Assembly (NCBI RefSeq): GCF_021952865.1
Contig: NZ_CP040792.1
Coordinates: 248,001-312,000 of the forward strand
Direction: 5' to 3'
DNA from: Clavibacter californiensis
GTDB lineage: Bacteria > Actinomycetota > Actinomycetes > Actinomycetales > Microbacteriaceae
DNA length: 64,000 nucleotides
Every line of letters starts with the position of its first letter. Position 1 is the stretch's first letter. The position numbers and the translations under genes are program-made. The notes under the pieces were generated by a model, which was given only the letters and a program-made list of their open reading frames with translations, had not been told where the DNA came from and searched no databases. Below, piece by piece: positions 9,493 through 18,373 of the stretch.

Positions 9493-9873
9493 ATGAGCTT
9501 CCGGGTGACCCGCGACCGACCCGGCGTGACCGAGGGCCGCTACCCCGCGAACTGCCCGTCGCGCACCCTGCTCGACCACATCACGAGCAAGTGGGGCGTG
9601 CTCGTCCTCCTCGCGCTCGGAGAGCGCTCGCGCCGCTGGGGCGAGCTGCGCCGCGAGATCGAGGGCATCAGCGAGAAGATGCTCGCCTCCACGCTGCGCA
9701 CGCTCGCCGACGACGGGCTCGTCCTCCGCGAGGCCCAGCCCACCATCCCGCCGCGCGTCGACTACCGGCTCACCGAGCTCGGCCACGAGGCGAGCGCCCG
9801 GCTCGTGCCGCTGATGGATCTCGTGATGGACATCACCGAGGACACGTCGCCGCTGGCGTCGCGCCGACCCTAG
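9493..9873 (+). CDS. HxlR-family redox regulator (QorR/YtfH-like)
   Basis: A 126-residue DUF24/HxlR winged-helix protein. Its single cysteine, Cys21, sits in the conserved PANCPSRTLLDH context at the start of the first helix; in QorR, YodB and HypR relatives this residue senses quinones or oxidants. The winged helix is RRWGELRREIEGISEKMLAST. It faces qorB and probably represses it and itself through the dyad at 9459-9481. The start is uncertain between ATG 9493 and an in-frame GTG 9484, which would suit a leaderless transcript. Confidence 0.85.
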   Translation: MSFRVTRDRPGVTEGRYPANCPSRTLLDHITSKWGVLVLLALGERSRRWGELRREIEGISEKMLASTLRTLADDGLVLREAQPTIPPRVDYRLTELGHEASARLVPLMDLVMDITEDTSPLASRRP

Positions 9874-9962
9874 GCTGGATCCGGCAGCCGGGGGATTCGG
9901 CGCCGACCCGCTCGCGCCGGCGCCACCGCCGCCCGCGCCACCCGGCCAGGAAGAGACCGACG

Positions 9963-11261
9963 ATGCCCTCCCCGTCCGCGCCGACGCTGTCGCGCACGCC
10001 CGCCCCGACCCGCGACGTCCGCCGCGCGCGCGTCGCCGTCGGCGTCCTCTTCTTCACCAACGGCGCGATCTTCGCGAACCTGCTGCCGCGCTACCCGTCG
10101 ATCAAGGCGGAGCTCGGGCTCGCGAACGTCGAGTTCGGCGCCGCGGTCGCCGCGTCGCCGCTGGGCGCGCTCATCGCCGGGCTCGCCGCGGGCGTGCTCA
10201 TCCGCCGCTACCGATCGGCGCGCGTGGCGGTCGCGGCGACCGTGGTGGCCTCCATCGGGATCCTGCTGGCCGGCCTCGCGCCCGGCTGGCTCGTGCTCGC
10301 GGGCGCGCTGTTCGTCGCGGGCGCCATGGACTCCATCACCGACGTCGCGCAGAACTCGCACGCGCTCCGGGTGCAGCGGCTGTACGGACGCTCGATCATC
10401 AACTCGTTCCACGCGGTGTGGTCGATCGGCGCTGTCGCGGGCGGGATCATGGGCGCGGCCGCCGCGCAGATCCGCATGCCGCTCATCGTGCACCTCTCCA
10501 TCTCGGCCGTGCTGTTCAGCGCGCTGGCCGTGCTGTCGCTGCTGTGGCTGCTGAAGGGACCGGAGCCGGAGCCCGGCGAGGGCGGCGCGGCCCACGCGCA
10601 CGAGCCCGCCGCGGATCCCGAGGGCGACGTCGCGCGCGCCGCCTCCCCGCGCGCGCTCGGCCTCGTCGCGAAGTACGGCGTGCTGCTCGCGCTCGTGATC
10701 ATCGCCTCCGGCGGCGCCATCGTCGAGGACGCCGGCAGCTCCTGGTCCGCCATCTACCTCTCGGGCGACCTCGGCGCCAGCGCGTTCGTCGCGGGCCTCG
10801 GCTTCATCTCGCTGCAGGGCATGCAGTTCATCGGGCGGATGCTCGGCGACCGCATGGTCGACCGCTTCGGCCAGCGCGCCATCGCCCGGCTCGGCGGCGT
10901 GCTCGTGCTCGTCGGCATGGGCGCGGCGCTCGCGTTCCCGAGCATCGTCGGCACGATCATCGGGTTCGGCGTCGCGGGCTTCGGCGTCGCGACCCTCATC
11001 CCGGCCGCCATGCAGGCGGCCGACGAGCTCCCCGGCTTCAAGCCCGGCACCGGCCTCACGATCGTCGGCTGGCTGCTGCGACTCGGCTTCCTCATCTCGC
11101 CGCCCGTCGTCGGCGCCATCGCGGACGCGTCGTCGCTCCGCTTCGGCCTGATCTTCATCCCCGCGGCCGGACTCCTCGTGCTCGTGTTCTCGCGCGTCCT
11201 CGCGACGCGGCGGGCGCACCCGGCGGCGCAGGCGGCGCCGGGGGCGGTCCCCTCCGCCTAG
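9963..11261 (+). CDS. MFS transporter
   Basis: A 432-residue 12-helix major facilitator protein. It has a long charged loop between helices 6 and 7 (EPEPGEGGAAHAHEPAADPEGD, about residues 200-225) and conserved patterns such as NGAIFANLLPRYPSIKAELGL in helix 1 and the loop GDRMVDRFGQR in the second half. Best resembles the YbjJ-type uncharacterised MFS subgroup. A TAGGCT hexamer at 9871-9876 could start a transcript with an ~80-base leader. No substrate can be inferred from neighbours. Confidence 0.8.
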   Translation: MPSPSAPTLSRTPAPTRDVRRARVAVGVLFFTNGAIFANLLPRYPSIKAELGLANVEFGAAVAASPLGALIAGLAAGVLIRRYRSARVAVAATVVASIGILLAGLAPGWLVLAGALFVAGAMDSITDVAQNSHALRVQRLYGRSIINSFHAVWSIGAVAGGIMGAAAAQIRMPLIVHLSISAVLFSALAVLSLLWLLKGPEPEPGEGGAAHAHEPAADPEGDVARAASPRALGLVAKYGVLLALVIIASGGAIVEDAGSSWSAIYLSGDLGASAFVAGLGFISLQGMQFIGRMLGDRMVDRFGQRAIARLGGVLVLVGMGAALAFPSIVGTIIGFGVAGFGVATLIPAAMQAADELPGFKPGTGLTIVGWLLRLGFLISPPVVGAIADASSLRFGLIFIPAAGLLVLVFSRVLATRRAHPAAQAAPGAVPSA

Positions 11262-11363
11262 GGCGACCGGGCGCGGATCCGCTCACGGGCTCCTGCGAGT
11301 GCGGGCCCGCCGCGCGACGGCCGCGGGAGAGTGGGTCCACGCCCGCCACCCGAGAGGATCGCC

Positions 11364-12230
11364 ATGTCCACCGACCTGCCCGGAGGGCTCTTCCCCCTCG
11401 CCCACGACCTCACCGTCACGCGCTTCGGCTACGGCGCCATGCAGCTCGCGGGGCCGCGCGTGTTCGGGCCGCCCGCGGATCCCGACGCCGCCCGCGCCGT
11501 GCTGCGCGAGGCCGTCGCGCTCGGGATCACGCACATCGACACGGCCGACTTCTACGGACCCGGCCACACGAACGCGATCATCGAGGAGGCGCTGTTCCCG
11601 TACCCCGAGCGCCTGCACATCGTCACGAAGGTCGGATCCCTGCGCGACGAGAAGGGCCGCTGGCCGCAGGCGCTCTCCGCGGACGAGCTCCGCCAGGCCG
11701 TCTACGACAACCTCACGCACCTGACGCTCGACGTGCTCGACGTCGTGAACCTCCGCGTCGGCGCGTTCGACAGCCCGACCGACGGATCCATCGAGGAGCC
11801 GTTCACGGCGCTCGCCGAGCTGCAGCGGGAGGGGCTGATCCGGCACCTCGGCGTGAGCAACGTGACGCCCGCGCAGGTGGTCGAGGCCCGCGCCATCGCG
11901 CCCATCGTGAGCGTGCAGAACCACTACAACCTCGCCCGCCGCGACGACGACGCGCTCATCGACGAGCTGGCCGCCGACGGCATCGCCTACGTGCCGTACT
12001 TCCCGCTCGGCGGGTTCTCGCCGCTGCAGTCGGAGACGCTGGCCCGCGTGGCCGCCGACCTCGGATCCGCGCCGCTGCCGGTCGCGCTCGCCTGGCTGCT
12101 GCAGCGGTCGCCGAACGTGCTCGTCATCGCGGGCACGTCGTCGGTGGAGCACCTGCGGGAGAACGTCGCGGGCGCGCGGATCCGGCTGCCGGAGGAGGCG
12201 CTCGCGGAGCTGGAGGGGATCGGCGGCTGA
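11364..12230 (+). CDS. Aldo/keto reductase
   Basis: A 288-residue NADPH-dependent oxidoreductase of the AKR barrel fold. The catalytic tetrad region is visible: Asp in ITHIDTADFYG with Tyr four residues on, Lys in LHIVTKVG, and NVTPAQV/VSVQNHYNL later in the barrel. Oxidoreductases of this subgroup often belong to the pyridoxal reductase/YdbC type. The ATG at 11364 is preceded by GAGAGGA. Transcribed alone between an MFS gene and a convergent LysR gene. Confidence 0.85.
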   Translation: MSTDLPGGLFPLAHDLTVTRFGYGAMQLAGPRVFGPPADPDAARAVLREAVALGITHIDTADFYGPGHTNAIIEEALFPYPERLHIVTKVGSLRDEKGRWPQALSADELRQAVYDNLTHLTLDVLDVVNLRVGAFDSPTDGSIEEPFTALAELQREGLIRHLGVSNVTPAQVVEARAIAPIVSVQNHYNLARRDDDALIDELAADGIAYVPYFPLGGFSPLQSETLARVAADLGSAPLPVALAWLLQRSPNVLVIAGTSSVEHLRENVAGARIRLPEEALAELEGIGG

Positions 12231-12246
12231 CGGTCGGTGGGCCGCG

Positions 12247-13182
12247 TCAGGTGGCGGCGGCCCGCTCCCCCGCGTCGGCCGCGGCGTCCGCCACCCGCTT
12301 CAGCGCCGCCAGCACCACGCGGACGGGCGCCTGCGCGAGCGCATCCGGCCGGGCGAGCACGTCGACGTGCCGCACGAGGGTCGCGCCGAGGACCGGCCGC
12401 AGCACCACCCCGTCGACCGCGAGCGGGGCGCCGGTCGTGCGGGGCATCACGGCGATCGCGTCGCCGGTCCGCACGATCCGCGCCGCCACCGAGAACTCGT
12501 TGACGCGGTGGACGATGCGCGGCGCCTGCCCGATCAGCGCGCCGAGGTGGTCGAGCACGCCCGCGAGCGGGAAGCCCGCGTGGGTGGAGATCCAGCGCTC
12601 GTCGTGGAGCTGCTCCGGCGTGATGCCCGCGGACGACGCGAGCGAGTGCCCGGCGTGCAGGGCGACGTCGAGCGGCTCCACCAGGAGCGGCACGACCACG
12701 AGCCGGGCGGTCGGCCACGGCGGGTCGTGCGGGAGGCGGTGCGCGACGACGAGGTCGTGATCCGCGGTGAGGCCCGCGAAGTCGCCCTGCGCCACGTCGG
12801 CGTCCGCGAGCGCGACGCTCGTGCCGGATCCCTCCGCACCTGCCAGCTCGGCGAGCAGCGGCCCGAAGAGCGCGAGCCCGGCGCTGTGGAACGCGGACAC
12901 GCGGACGGCCCGGGCGTCGTGCTCGAGGAACGACCCGACGGCGTCCCGGGCCGCGGCGAGCGCCTCGTCCACGCGCGCCGACGCCGCAGCGAGCGCCTCG
13001 CCGGCCTCCGTGAGCACCAGCCGCCGCCCGCGCTTGACGGTGAGCGGCACCGCGACGCCCGCCTGCAGCGCGGCGAGCTGCTGCGAGACGGCGGACGCGC
13101 TCACGTGCATCGCGACCGCGACGGCCGCGACGCTGCCCCGGTCGCCGAGCTCGCGCAGGAGGCGGAGGCGGGCGGGATCCAT
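12247..13182 (-). CDS. LysR-family transcriptional regulator
   Basis: A 311-residue LysR regulator. The winged helix at the N-terminus (LRLLRELGDRGSVAAVAVAM then VSASAVSQQLAALQ) is followed by the wing RGRRLVLTEAGEAL and a substrate-binding domain. It is divergent from an EamA exporter, with which such regulators in actinobacteria are commonly paired. The 89-base gap carries a duplicated motif (13192-13220) suited to LysR binding. A TAGACA hexamer lies 6 bases before the ATG, so the mRNA may be leaderless. Confidence 0.88.
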   Translation of the reverse strand: MDPARLRLLRELGDRGSVAAVAVAMHVSASAVSQQLAALQAGVAVPLTVKRGRRLVLTEAGEALAAASARVDEALAAARDAVGSFLEHDARAVRVSAFHSAGLALFGPLLAELAGAEGSGTSVALADADVAQGDFAGLTADHDLVVAHRLPHDPPWPTARLVVVPLLVEPLDVALHAGHSLASSAGITPEQLHDERWISTHAGFPLAGVLDHLGALIGQAPRIVHRVNEFSVAARIVRTGDAIAVMPRTTGAPLAVDGVVLRPVLGATLVRHVDVLARPDALAQAPVRVVLAALKRVADAAADAGERAAAT

Positions 13183-13191
13183 GAGCCCTGT

Positions 13192-13220
13192 CTAATGCAT
13201 CAGCGCGCGCTAACGCATCG
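13192..13220. promoter_or_regulatory. Direct repeat, candidate LysR operator
   Basis: CTAATGCATCA (13192-13202) and CTAACGCATCG (13210-13220) are 11-base direct repeats 18 bases apart (9 of 11 identical), in the divergent region between the LysR gene and the EamA exporter. The first contains the palindrome ATGCAT. Position next to the LysR start suggests autoregulation plus control of the exporter. Confidence 0.5.
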
Positions 13221-13271
13221 ATGAAGACGATGCCTGTCGATCTTCCGGGTCGGCTGCCGGACAGTGGGGGC

Positions 13272-14249
13272 ATGCGCTCACCCATCCGCTCCGAGCCCGT
13301 CGTCGACCTGCTGCTCCTGGCCGTCGCGGCCGTCTGGGGAGCGAGCTTCCTCGCGGCCAAGGACCTCGCGGCCGAGACGGGCGCGCCGGCGGCCGTCGCG
13401 CTGCGCTTCCTCGTCGCGGCGGTCGCGACCGGGATCGTCTGCCTGGCCCGGCGCGAGCGGCTGCCGCGCGGTCGCGGCCTCCTCATCGCGGCGGCGCTCG
13501 GCTGCTCGCAGGCCGCGGTCATCGGCCTCGAGACGTGGGGCGTCCACCTGACGAGCGCGACCAATGCGGGCCTCCTGATCAGCCTCGCGCTCGTGATGAC
13601 GCCCGTGCTCGAGGGCGTCGCGTCGCGCTCGTGGCTGCCGCGGTCGTACTTCGTGGCGGCGGTCGCGGCCGTCGTGGGCGTCGCGCTGCTCGTCTCCGAG
13701 GGCGGGCTGCGCGCGCCGACGCCCGGCGACGGGCTGGTGATCGCCGCGGCGGTCGTGCGGGCCGTGCACGTCACGGCGAGCGGGCACCTCACGCGCGGGC
13801 GGAGCGAGGGATCCCTCGGCGTGGTCCTCGTGCAGGTGGCCGTGTGCGCGGCGCTCTTCTCCGCGATGGCGGGGCCCGACCTGCCCGCGGCGGCCGCGGC
13901 GCTCGACGCCCGGGGCTGGGCCGGCGTCCTCTTCCTCGGAGTGCTGTGCTCGCTGTTCGCGTTCGCGGTGCAGCTGTGGGCCGTCCGGCGGACGTCCGCG
14001 TCGCGCGCGAGCATCCTCATGGGCACCGAGCCGGTGTGGGCGCTGCTGGTGGGCGTGGTGCTGGCCGGCGAGTCGATCGGGCCGGTCGGCGCGGCCGGCG
14101 CGGCGCTCATCGTCGCGGCGTCGTACGCGGGCCAGGCGATCGAGCGGCGGCACCGGGCGCGGATCGACGCGGCGGCGGCCGCGGATGGGGAGAATGGCGG
14201 CATGCCCTCGCGCGCCCCCGCCCCGCGGTCCCTGGACCCCGCCGCATGA
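13272..14249 (+). CDS. EamA/DMT-family transporter
   Basis: A 325-residue drug/metabolite transporter with ten helices arranged as two five-helix EamA repeats; AVWGASFLAAKDLA marks the first repeat and ASILMGTEPVWALLVGVVL the end of the second. Usually an exporter of amino acids or metabolites. The start at 13272 is chosen because the frame upstream reads into the operator region and a G-rich stretch precedes it. ATGA overlap with the next gene suggests co-transcription with two DUF202 proteins. Confidence 0.85.
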   Translation: MRSPIRSEPVVDLLLLAVAAVWGASFLAAKDLAAETGAPAAVALRFLVAAVATGIVCLARRERLPRGRGLLIAAALGCSQAAVIGLETWGVHLTSATNAGLLISLALVMTPVLEGVASRSWLPRSYFVAAVAAVVGVALLVSEGGLRAPTPGDGLVIAAAVVRAVHVTASGHLTRGRSEGSLGVVLVQVAVCAALFSAMAGPDLPAAAAALDARGWAGVLFLGVLCSLFAFAVQLWAVRRTSASRASILMGTEPVWALLVGVVLAGESIGPVGAAGAALIVAASYAGQAIERRHRARIDAAAAADGENGGMPSRAPAPRSLDPAA

Positions 14250-14614
14250 CCGCTCCCGACCGCCGGTTCCCGCGCCGCGTCTACCGCGAGGGCACCGAGC
14301 CCGACGTGCGGTTCACGCTCGCGAACGAGCGCACGTTCCTCGCCTGGATCCGCACCTCGCTCGCCCTCCTCGCCGGCGGCGTCGCGCTCGAGGCGCTGGG
14401 GCTCGGGCTGCAGCCGGGGTTCCGGCTCGCGGCGTCGATCGTGCTGATCGTCACCGGCATCGCCGGGCCCGCGCAGGCCTGGATCGGCTGGATGCGCACC
14501 GAGCGCGCCCTCCGCCGCGACCGCCCGCTGCCGTCCGCGACCCTGTCGCTTCCGCTCGGGATCGCCGTGGTCGTCGCGGGCATGCTCGTGCTGCTGGCCG
14601 TGCTGACGGCGTGA
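14246..14614 (+). CDS. DUF202 (YidH-like) membrane protein
   Basis: A 122-residue protein with three predicted helices. The N-terminal VRFTLANERTFLAWIRTSLALLAGG is the signature of DUF202/YidH proteins. Its function is not established. It starts within the stop of the EamA gene (ATGA) and its own stop overlaps the next start (GTGA), so the three genes are translationally coupled. Confidence 0.85.
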   Translation: MTAPDRRFPRRVYREGTEPDVRFTLANERTFLAWIRTSLALLAGGVALEALGLGLQPGFRLAASIVLIVTGIAGPAQAWIGWMRTERALRRDRPLPSATLSLPLGIAVVVAGMLVLLAVLTA

Positions 14615-15027
14615 GCGCCCCGGATCCGGCCGCCGATCCCGGCGAGCGCCCGTTCGACCCCGGCCTGCAGCCCGAGCGCACGGCCCTCGCGTGGCGGCGC
14701 ACGGCGCTCGCGCTCGTCGTCGGATCCCTGCTCGGGCTGCGCGTGCTCCCGACGCTCCTCGGCGCAGCCGGCCCGGTGGTCGCCGCGGCCGGCGTGATCG
14801 CCGCCCTCGCCGTGCTCGCGACCGCCCATCTCCGCTACCGGCGCGTGCACCGGATCCTGACCGCCGTCGCACCCGCCGCACCGGCCGCACCCGCCACGCC
14901 CGACTCGCCCGCCGCACCCGCCGCCGACCCCCGCGTCGCCCTCCCCGGCGGCGCGCTCCCGGCGCTCGTGGCGGCCCTCACCGCATGCGCCGGGGTCGCG
15001 GCGCTCCTCCTGGCGCTCGGACGCTGA
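14611..15027 (+). CDS. DUF202 family membrane protein, second copy
   Basis: A 138-residue protein with the same family signature in shorter form, LQPERTALAWRRTALALVVG, and three helices. An Ala/Pro-rich linker of about 30 residues separates helix 2 from helix 3, unlike the preceding copy. DUF202 proteins often occur as such small adjacent pairs, which may form a hetero-oligomer (inference). GTG start at 14611 within a GTGA overlap. Confidence 0.8.
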   Translation: MSAPDPAADPGERPFDPGLQPERTALAWRRTALALVVGSLLGLRVLPTLLGAAGPVVAAAGVIAALAVLATAHLRYRRVHRILTAVAPAAPAAPATPDSPAAPAADPRVALPGGALPALVAALTACAGVAALLLALGR

Positions 15028-15140
15028 GCGGACAGCAGATCTGACGGATGCATCCGAGGGCGCCACGGTTCCCTCGCCTGGGGTATTCAGTGGTGATGCA
15101 CCGCCTCGAACCGGGCGACGCCCCATAGGAAAGGGAACCC

Positions 15141-16439
15141 ATGGAACTCGACCGCCGACGCTTCCTCACCGCCACCGGCGCCGTGTCGCTCACCGCGCTC
15201 CTCGCCGGCTGCGCCGGCTTCAGCAAGCCCGCGACGTCCGCCGCCGCCGGAACCCTCACCTTCACGACCTGGGGCACCGACTCCGAGCTGGCCGGCTTCC
15301 GCGACCAGATCTCCCGGTTCCAGGACGCCAACCCCGGATCCACCGTCTCGCTCAACGCGGTCCCCTACGAGCAGATGTTCACGAACATCGACGCGCAGCT
15401 CCAGGCCGGCAACCCGCCGGACGTCTTCCGCGTGCCGTACTACACGTTCGGCAGCTACGCGGGACGCGGCCAGCTCCTCGACCTGAGCGACCACCTGCCC
15501 GCCGACTTCGGCGACCGCTTCACGCGCGGCGCGTGGGCGGCCGTGCAGAACGGGGACGCCCCCTTCGGCGTCCCGCATCACACCGACACCACGGCGATCC
15601 TCTACAACAAGGCGCTCATGGACGCCGCCGGTGTCACGGACATCCCCACCGCGCTCGAGGACGCCTGGACCTGGGAGGAGTTCGACGCGGTCGCCGCGCA
15701 GCTGCGCGCCTCCCTCCCCGCCGACCAGTACCCGTTCGCCTACAACTGGCAGGGCAACGGGGTCACGCGGTGGCTCACCTGGCTGTTCGAGGCCGACGGC
15801 CGCTTCCTCACCGAGGACCTGTCCGATGCGGCCATCGACTCGGACGCGGCCCGCAAGGCCGTCGACTTCACCCGCTCCTTCTTCCAGAAGGGCTACGTGC
15901 CGGACAACGACACGATCAAGTCCTCCACCTACGCGCAGGACAGCTGGTACGCGCAGACCACGGCCATGGTCTTCTCGGGGGCCTTCTCCATCCCGGACGC
16001 CACGGACACCCTCGACTTCGAGTGGGGCGCGACCTTCGCCCCGCGCGACGCGCGCGCCGCGAGCGACTTCGGCGGCAACGCCCTCGTCGTGACACAGGAC
16101 GCGGCGGATCCGGCGCTGGCCGCCGCCTTCCTCGACTTCGTCACGCAGGAGGACGCCATGCGCGCCTTCTGCGAGGGCGCGTCGCTGCTGCCCACGCGGC
16201 AGGACCTCATCGACTCGGGGATCGAGTTCGCGGTGCGCCCGGAGCTCGCGCCCGTCTACATCGGCCAGGCCAGCACCGTGCAGGCGTCGGACTCGGGGCA
16301 GGTCGCGTCCCCCTCGATGTCGCGCATCATCACGGTGCTCCAGGACGAGCTGGAGAAGGCGTTCACGAGCGACGCGAGCACGGACGACGTCGTGGCGGCG
16401 CTCAGCACGGGCATCGCGTCGGCCGTCCAGGCCGGCTGA
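15141..16439 (+). CDS. Sugar ABC transporter substrate-binding lipoprotein (CUT1)
   Basis: A 432-residue extracellular solute-binding protein of the MalE/family 1 type. The export signal has twin arginines (ELDRRRFLTATG) and a lipobox LLAGC around residue 24, so it is a lipoprotein possibly exported by Tat. The mature part starts LTFTTWGTDSELAGF, typical of oligosaccharide binders. AAAGGGA lies 7 bases before the ATG. First gene of a three-gene importer; no ATPase is encoded nearby, so a shared ATPase of the MsiK type elsewhere in the genome is probably used. Substrate unknown. Confidence 0.9.
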   Translation: MELDRRRFLTATGAVSLTALLAGCAGFSKPATSAAAGTLTFTTWGTDSELAGFRDQISRFQDANPGSTVSLNAVPYEQMFTNIDAQLQAGNPPDVFRVPYYTFGSYAGRGQLLDLSDHLPADFGDRFTRGAWAAVQNGDAPFGVPHHTDTTAILYNKALMDAAGVTDIPTALEDAWTWEEFDAVAAQLRASLPADQYPFAYNWQGNGVTRWLTWLFEADGRFLTEDLSDAAIDSDAARKAVDFTRSFFQKGYVPDNDTIKSSTYAQDSWYAQTTAMVFSGAFSIPDATDTLDFEWGATFAPRDARAASDFGGNALVVTQDAADPALAAAFLDFVTQEDAMRAFCEGASLLPTRQDLIDSGIEFAVRPELAPVYIGQASTVQASDSGQVASPSMSRIITVLQDELEKAFTSDASTDDVVAALSTGIASAVQAG

Positions 16440-17413
16440 TGACGGCGGCACCCGGGGTCGCGCCCCGCGCGACCGCAGCCGTCGGCCGGGGGACGGACGC
16501 CGGGAGGCCGAAGCCCCACCCGCAGCGGCCGGGATCCCGTTCGCGCTCCCGCGGCGAGGCGGCGGTCGCGTGGATGCTCCTCACGCCGAACCTGTTCATG
16601 CTCACGCTCTTCGTGCTCGTACCGCTCGTCTGGGCCGTGTTCGTGAGCCTCCAGCGCACCGACGGCTTCGGCGGCGGCACGTTCACGGGCCTCGACAACT
16701 ACCAGCGGCTCGTGTCCGATCCCGTGTTCTGGCGCTCGGCGGCCAACACCGTGCTCTTCACCGTGATCGTCACGCCGCTGTCGATGGGCCTCGGCCTCGG
16801 CGCCGCCGTGCTGCTCAACTCGGTGCTGCCGGCGCGCGGGCTCTTCCGCTCGATCCTCATCCTCCCGATGGCGATCTCGGGCGTCGCGACCGCGCTCATC
16901 GGCGTGCTCCTGTTCGACGAGAACAGCGGGCTCATCGACAAGCTCGTGCGCGCGGTCGGCCTGCCGGGCGTGCCGTGGCAGTCGGACGGGACGGCGGCGT
17001 TCGTCTCGATCGTGCTCATCACGCTGTGGTGGCGCGTCGGCTTCAACATGCTCATCTACCTGGCGGGCCTGCAGTCCGTCGACGCGGGCGTCTACGAGGC
17101 TGGCCGCCTCGACGGCGCCGGCGGTTGGCAACGCTTCCGGTACCTCACGGTGCCGCTCGTGGGCCCTTCGTCGTTCTTCCTGCTCATCCTCAACGTCATC
17201 TACTCGTTCCAGGTCTTCGACCTCGTCTTCGTGATGACGGGCGGAGGGCCGGGCAACGCCACCAGCGTCATCGTCACGTACGCCTACGACCAGGGCTTCG
17301 TGACGCGCGACCAGGGGTACGCGGCCGCCATCGGCGTCGTGCTGCTCGCCGTCATGCTCGCCTTCACGGTGGTGCGCTGGTACTCCAGCCGCTCCCGGGA
17401 CCTCGTGGATTGA
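16439..17413 (+). CDS. Sugar ABC transporter permease (MalF-like)
   Basis: A 324-residue permease with six helices after a basic, proline-rich N-terminus of ~35 residues. The ATPase-contact EAA loop is visible as VYEAGRLDGAGGWQRFRYLTVP near residue 215-235. The start ATG shares one base with the stop of the binding protein gene (TGATG), so translation is coupled. Belongs to the CUT1 importer 15141-18335. Confidence 0.9.
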   Translation: MTAAPGVAPRATAAVGRGTDAGRPKPHPQRPGSRSRSRGEAAVAWMLLTPNLFMLTLFVLVPLVWAVFVSLQRTDGFGGGTFTGLDNYQRLVSDPVFWRSAANTVLFTVIVTPLSMGLGLGAAVLLNSVLPARGLFRSILILPMAISGVATALIGVLLFDENSGLIDKLVRAVGLPGVPWQSDGTAAFVSIVLITLWWRVGFNMLIYLAGLQSVDAGVYEAGRLDGAGGWQRFRYLTVPLVGPSSFFLLILNVIYSFQVFDLVFVMTGGGPGNATSVIVTYAYDQGFVTRDQGYAAAIGVVLLAVMLAFTVVRWYSSRSRDLVD

Positions 17414-17423
17414 GAGCCGCGCC

Positions 17424-18335
17424 ATGACCACCGCACCCCTCGCGCCCGTGGGGCAGGAGGTCCGCCGCGCGCGGACCGCTCCCGACGCGCCCCTCACCCG
17501 CCCCGGCGGCCGCCGCGCCCGCGAGCGCCGCCTCCGCGCGCTGCGGCTCCTCGCCGCCGTCGTCGTCTCGCTGATCATCCTGTTCCCGCTGTACTGGATG
17601 GTCGTCGTCGCCTTCTCCACGCGCGCCGACCTCCTCGGCGGGGCGCTGCGCATCTTCCCGACCACCCTCACGACGGCGAACTTCGAGCGCGTGCTCGCCT
17701 CCTTCCCCGTCGCCACCTGGTTCGGGAACTCCACCGCCATCGCCCTCGTGGTCGCGCTCATCACCGTGACCATCAACGTGCTGGGCGGGTACGCGTTCGC
17801 GCGGCTCCGGTTCCGCGGATCCAACGCCGTGTTCCTCGTCGCGCTCGCGACGCTCATGATCCCGGTGCAGGTGATCATGGTGCCGCTGTTCACGCTCGTC
17901 AGCGGCCTCGACCTCTACGGCACGTACTGGGCCGTCATCCTGCCGACCGCGGCGAGCGCCTTCGGGCTGTTCCTCGCGCGCCAGTCCATCCTCGGGATCC
18001 CGACGGAGCTCATCGAGGCCGCGCGGATCGACGGCGCGAGCCACCTGCGGATCCTGCGCAGCATCGTGCTGCCGCTGTCCAAGCCGCTGCTCGCGGTGCT
18101 CTTCTTCATGAGCCTGCTGTCGACGTGGAACGACTTCTCCTGGCCGCTCATCGCGCTCAAGCAGAACGAGCTCTTCACGCTGCCGATCGGCTTGCTCTAC
18201 CTGCAGGGCCAGTTCGGCTCCGACTACGGCGGCACGATGGCGTTCGCGCTCATCAACGTGGCGCCGATGGTGGTGCTGTTCCTGGTCTTCCAGCGCTACT
18301 TCGTGCAGGGGTTCGCCCGCAGCGGGATCCGCTGA
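17424..18335 (+). CDS. Sugar ABC transporter permease (MalG-like)
   Basis: A 303-residue second permease with six helices. The EAA loop is ELIEAARIDGASHLRILRSI around residue 193-212, and the C-terminal helix ends in RYFVQGFARSGIR, typical of MalG-type subunits. It follows the MalF-like gene after 10 bases. Last gene of the importer operon; the PfkB kinase gene converges on it. Confidence 0.9.
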   Translation: MTTAPLAPVGQEVRRARTAPDAPLTRPGGRRARERRLRALRLLAAVVVSLIILFPLYWMVVVAFSTRADLLGGALRIFPTTLTTANFERVLASFPVATWFGNSTAIALVVALITVTINVLGGYAFARLRFRGSNAVFLVALATLMIPVQVIMVPLFTLVSGLDLYGTYWAVILPTAASAFGLFLARQSILGIPTELIEAARIDGASHLRILRSIVLPLSKPLLAVLFFMSLLSTWNDFSWPLIALKQNELFTLPIGLLYLQGQFGSDYGGTMAFALINVAPMVVLFLVFQRYFVQGFARSGIR

Positions 18336-18373
18336 CGCGTCGCCCGGCCGCGCGAGCCGGCGGCCTGGCGGCC

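Noticed and set aside
13260-13270. Leaderless -10 box for the EamA gene (GACAGT)
   Set aside because: Lacks the initial T and overlaps a G-rich possible ribosome site, so it was not counted with the 14 clear cases.
18346-18365. Terminator between the CUT1 operon and the PfkB kinase
   Set aside because: Only a six-base stem (GGCCGC/GCGGCC) is present, not distinguishable from background GC palindromes.
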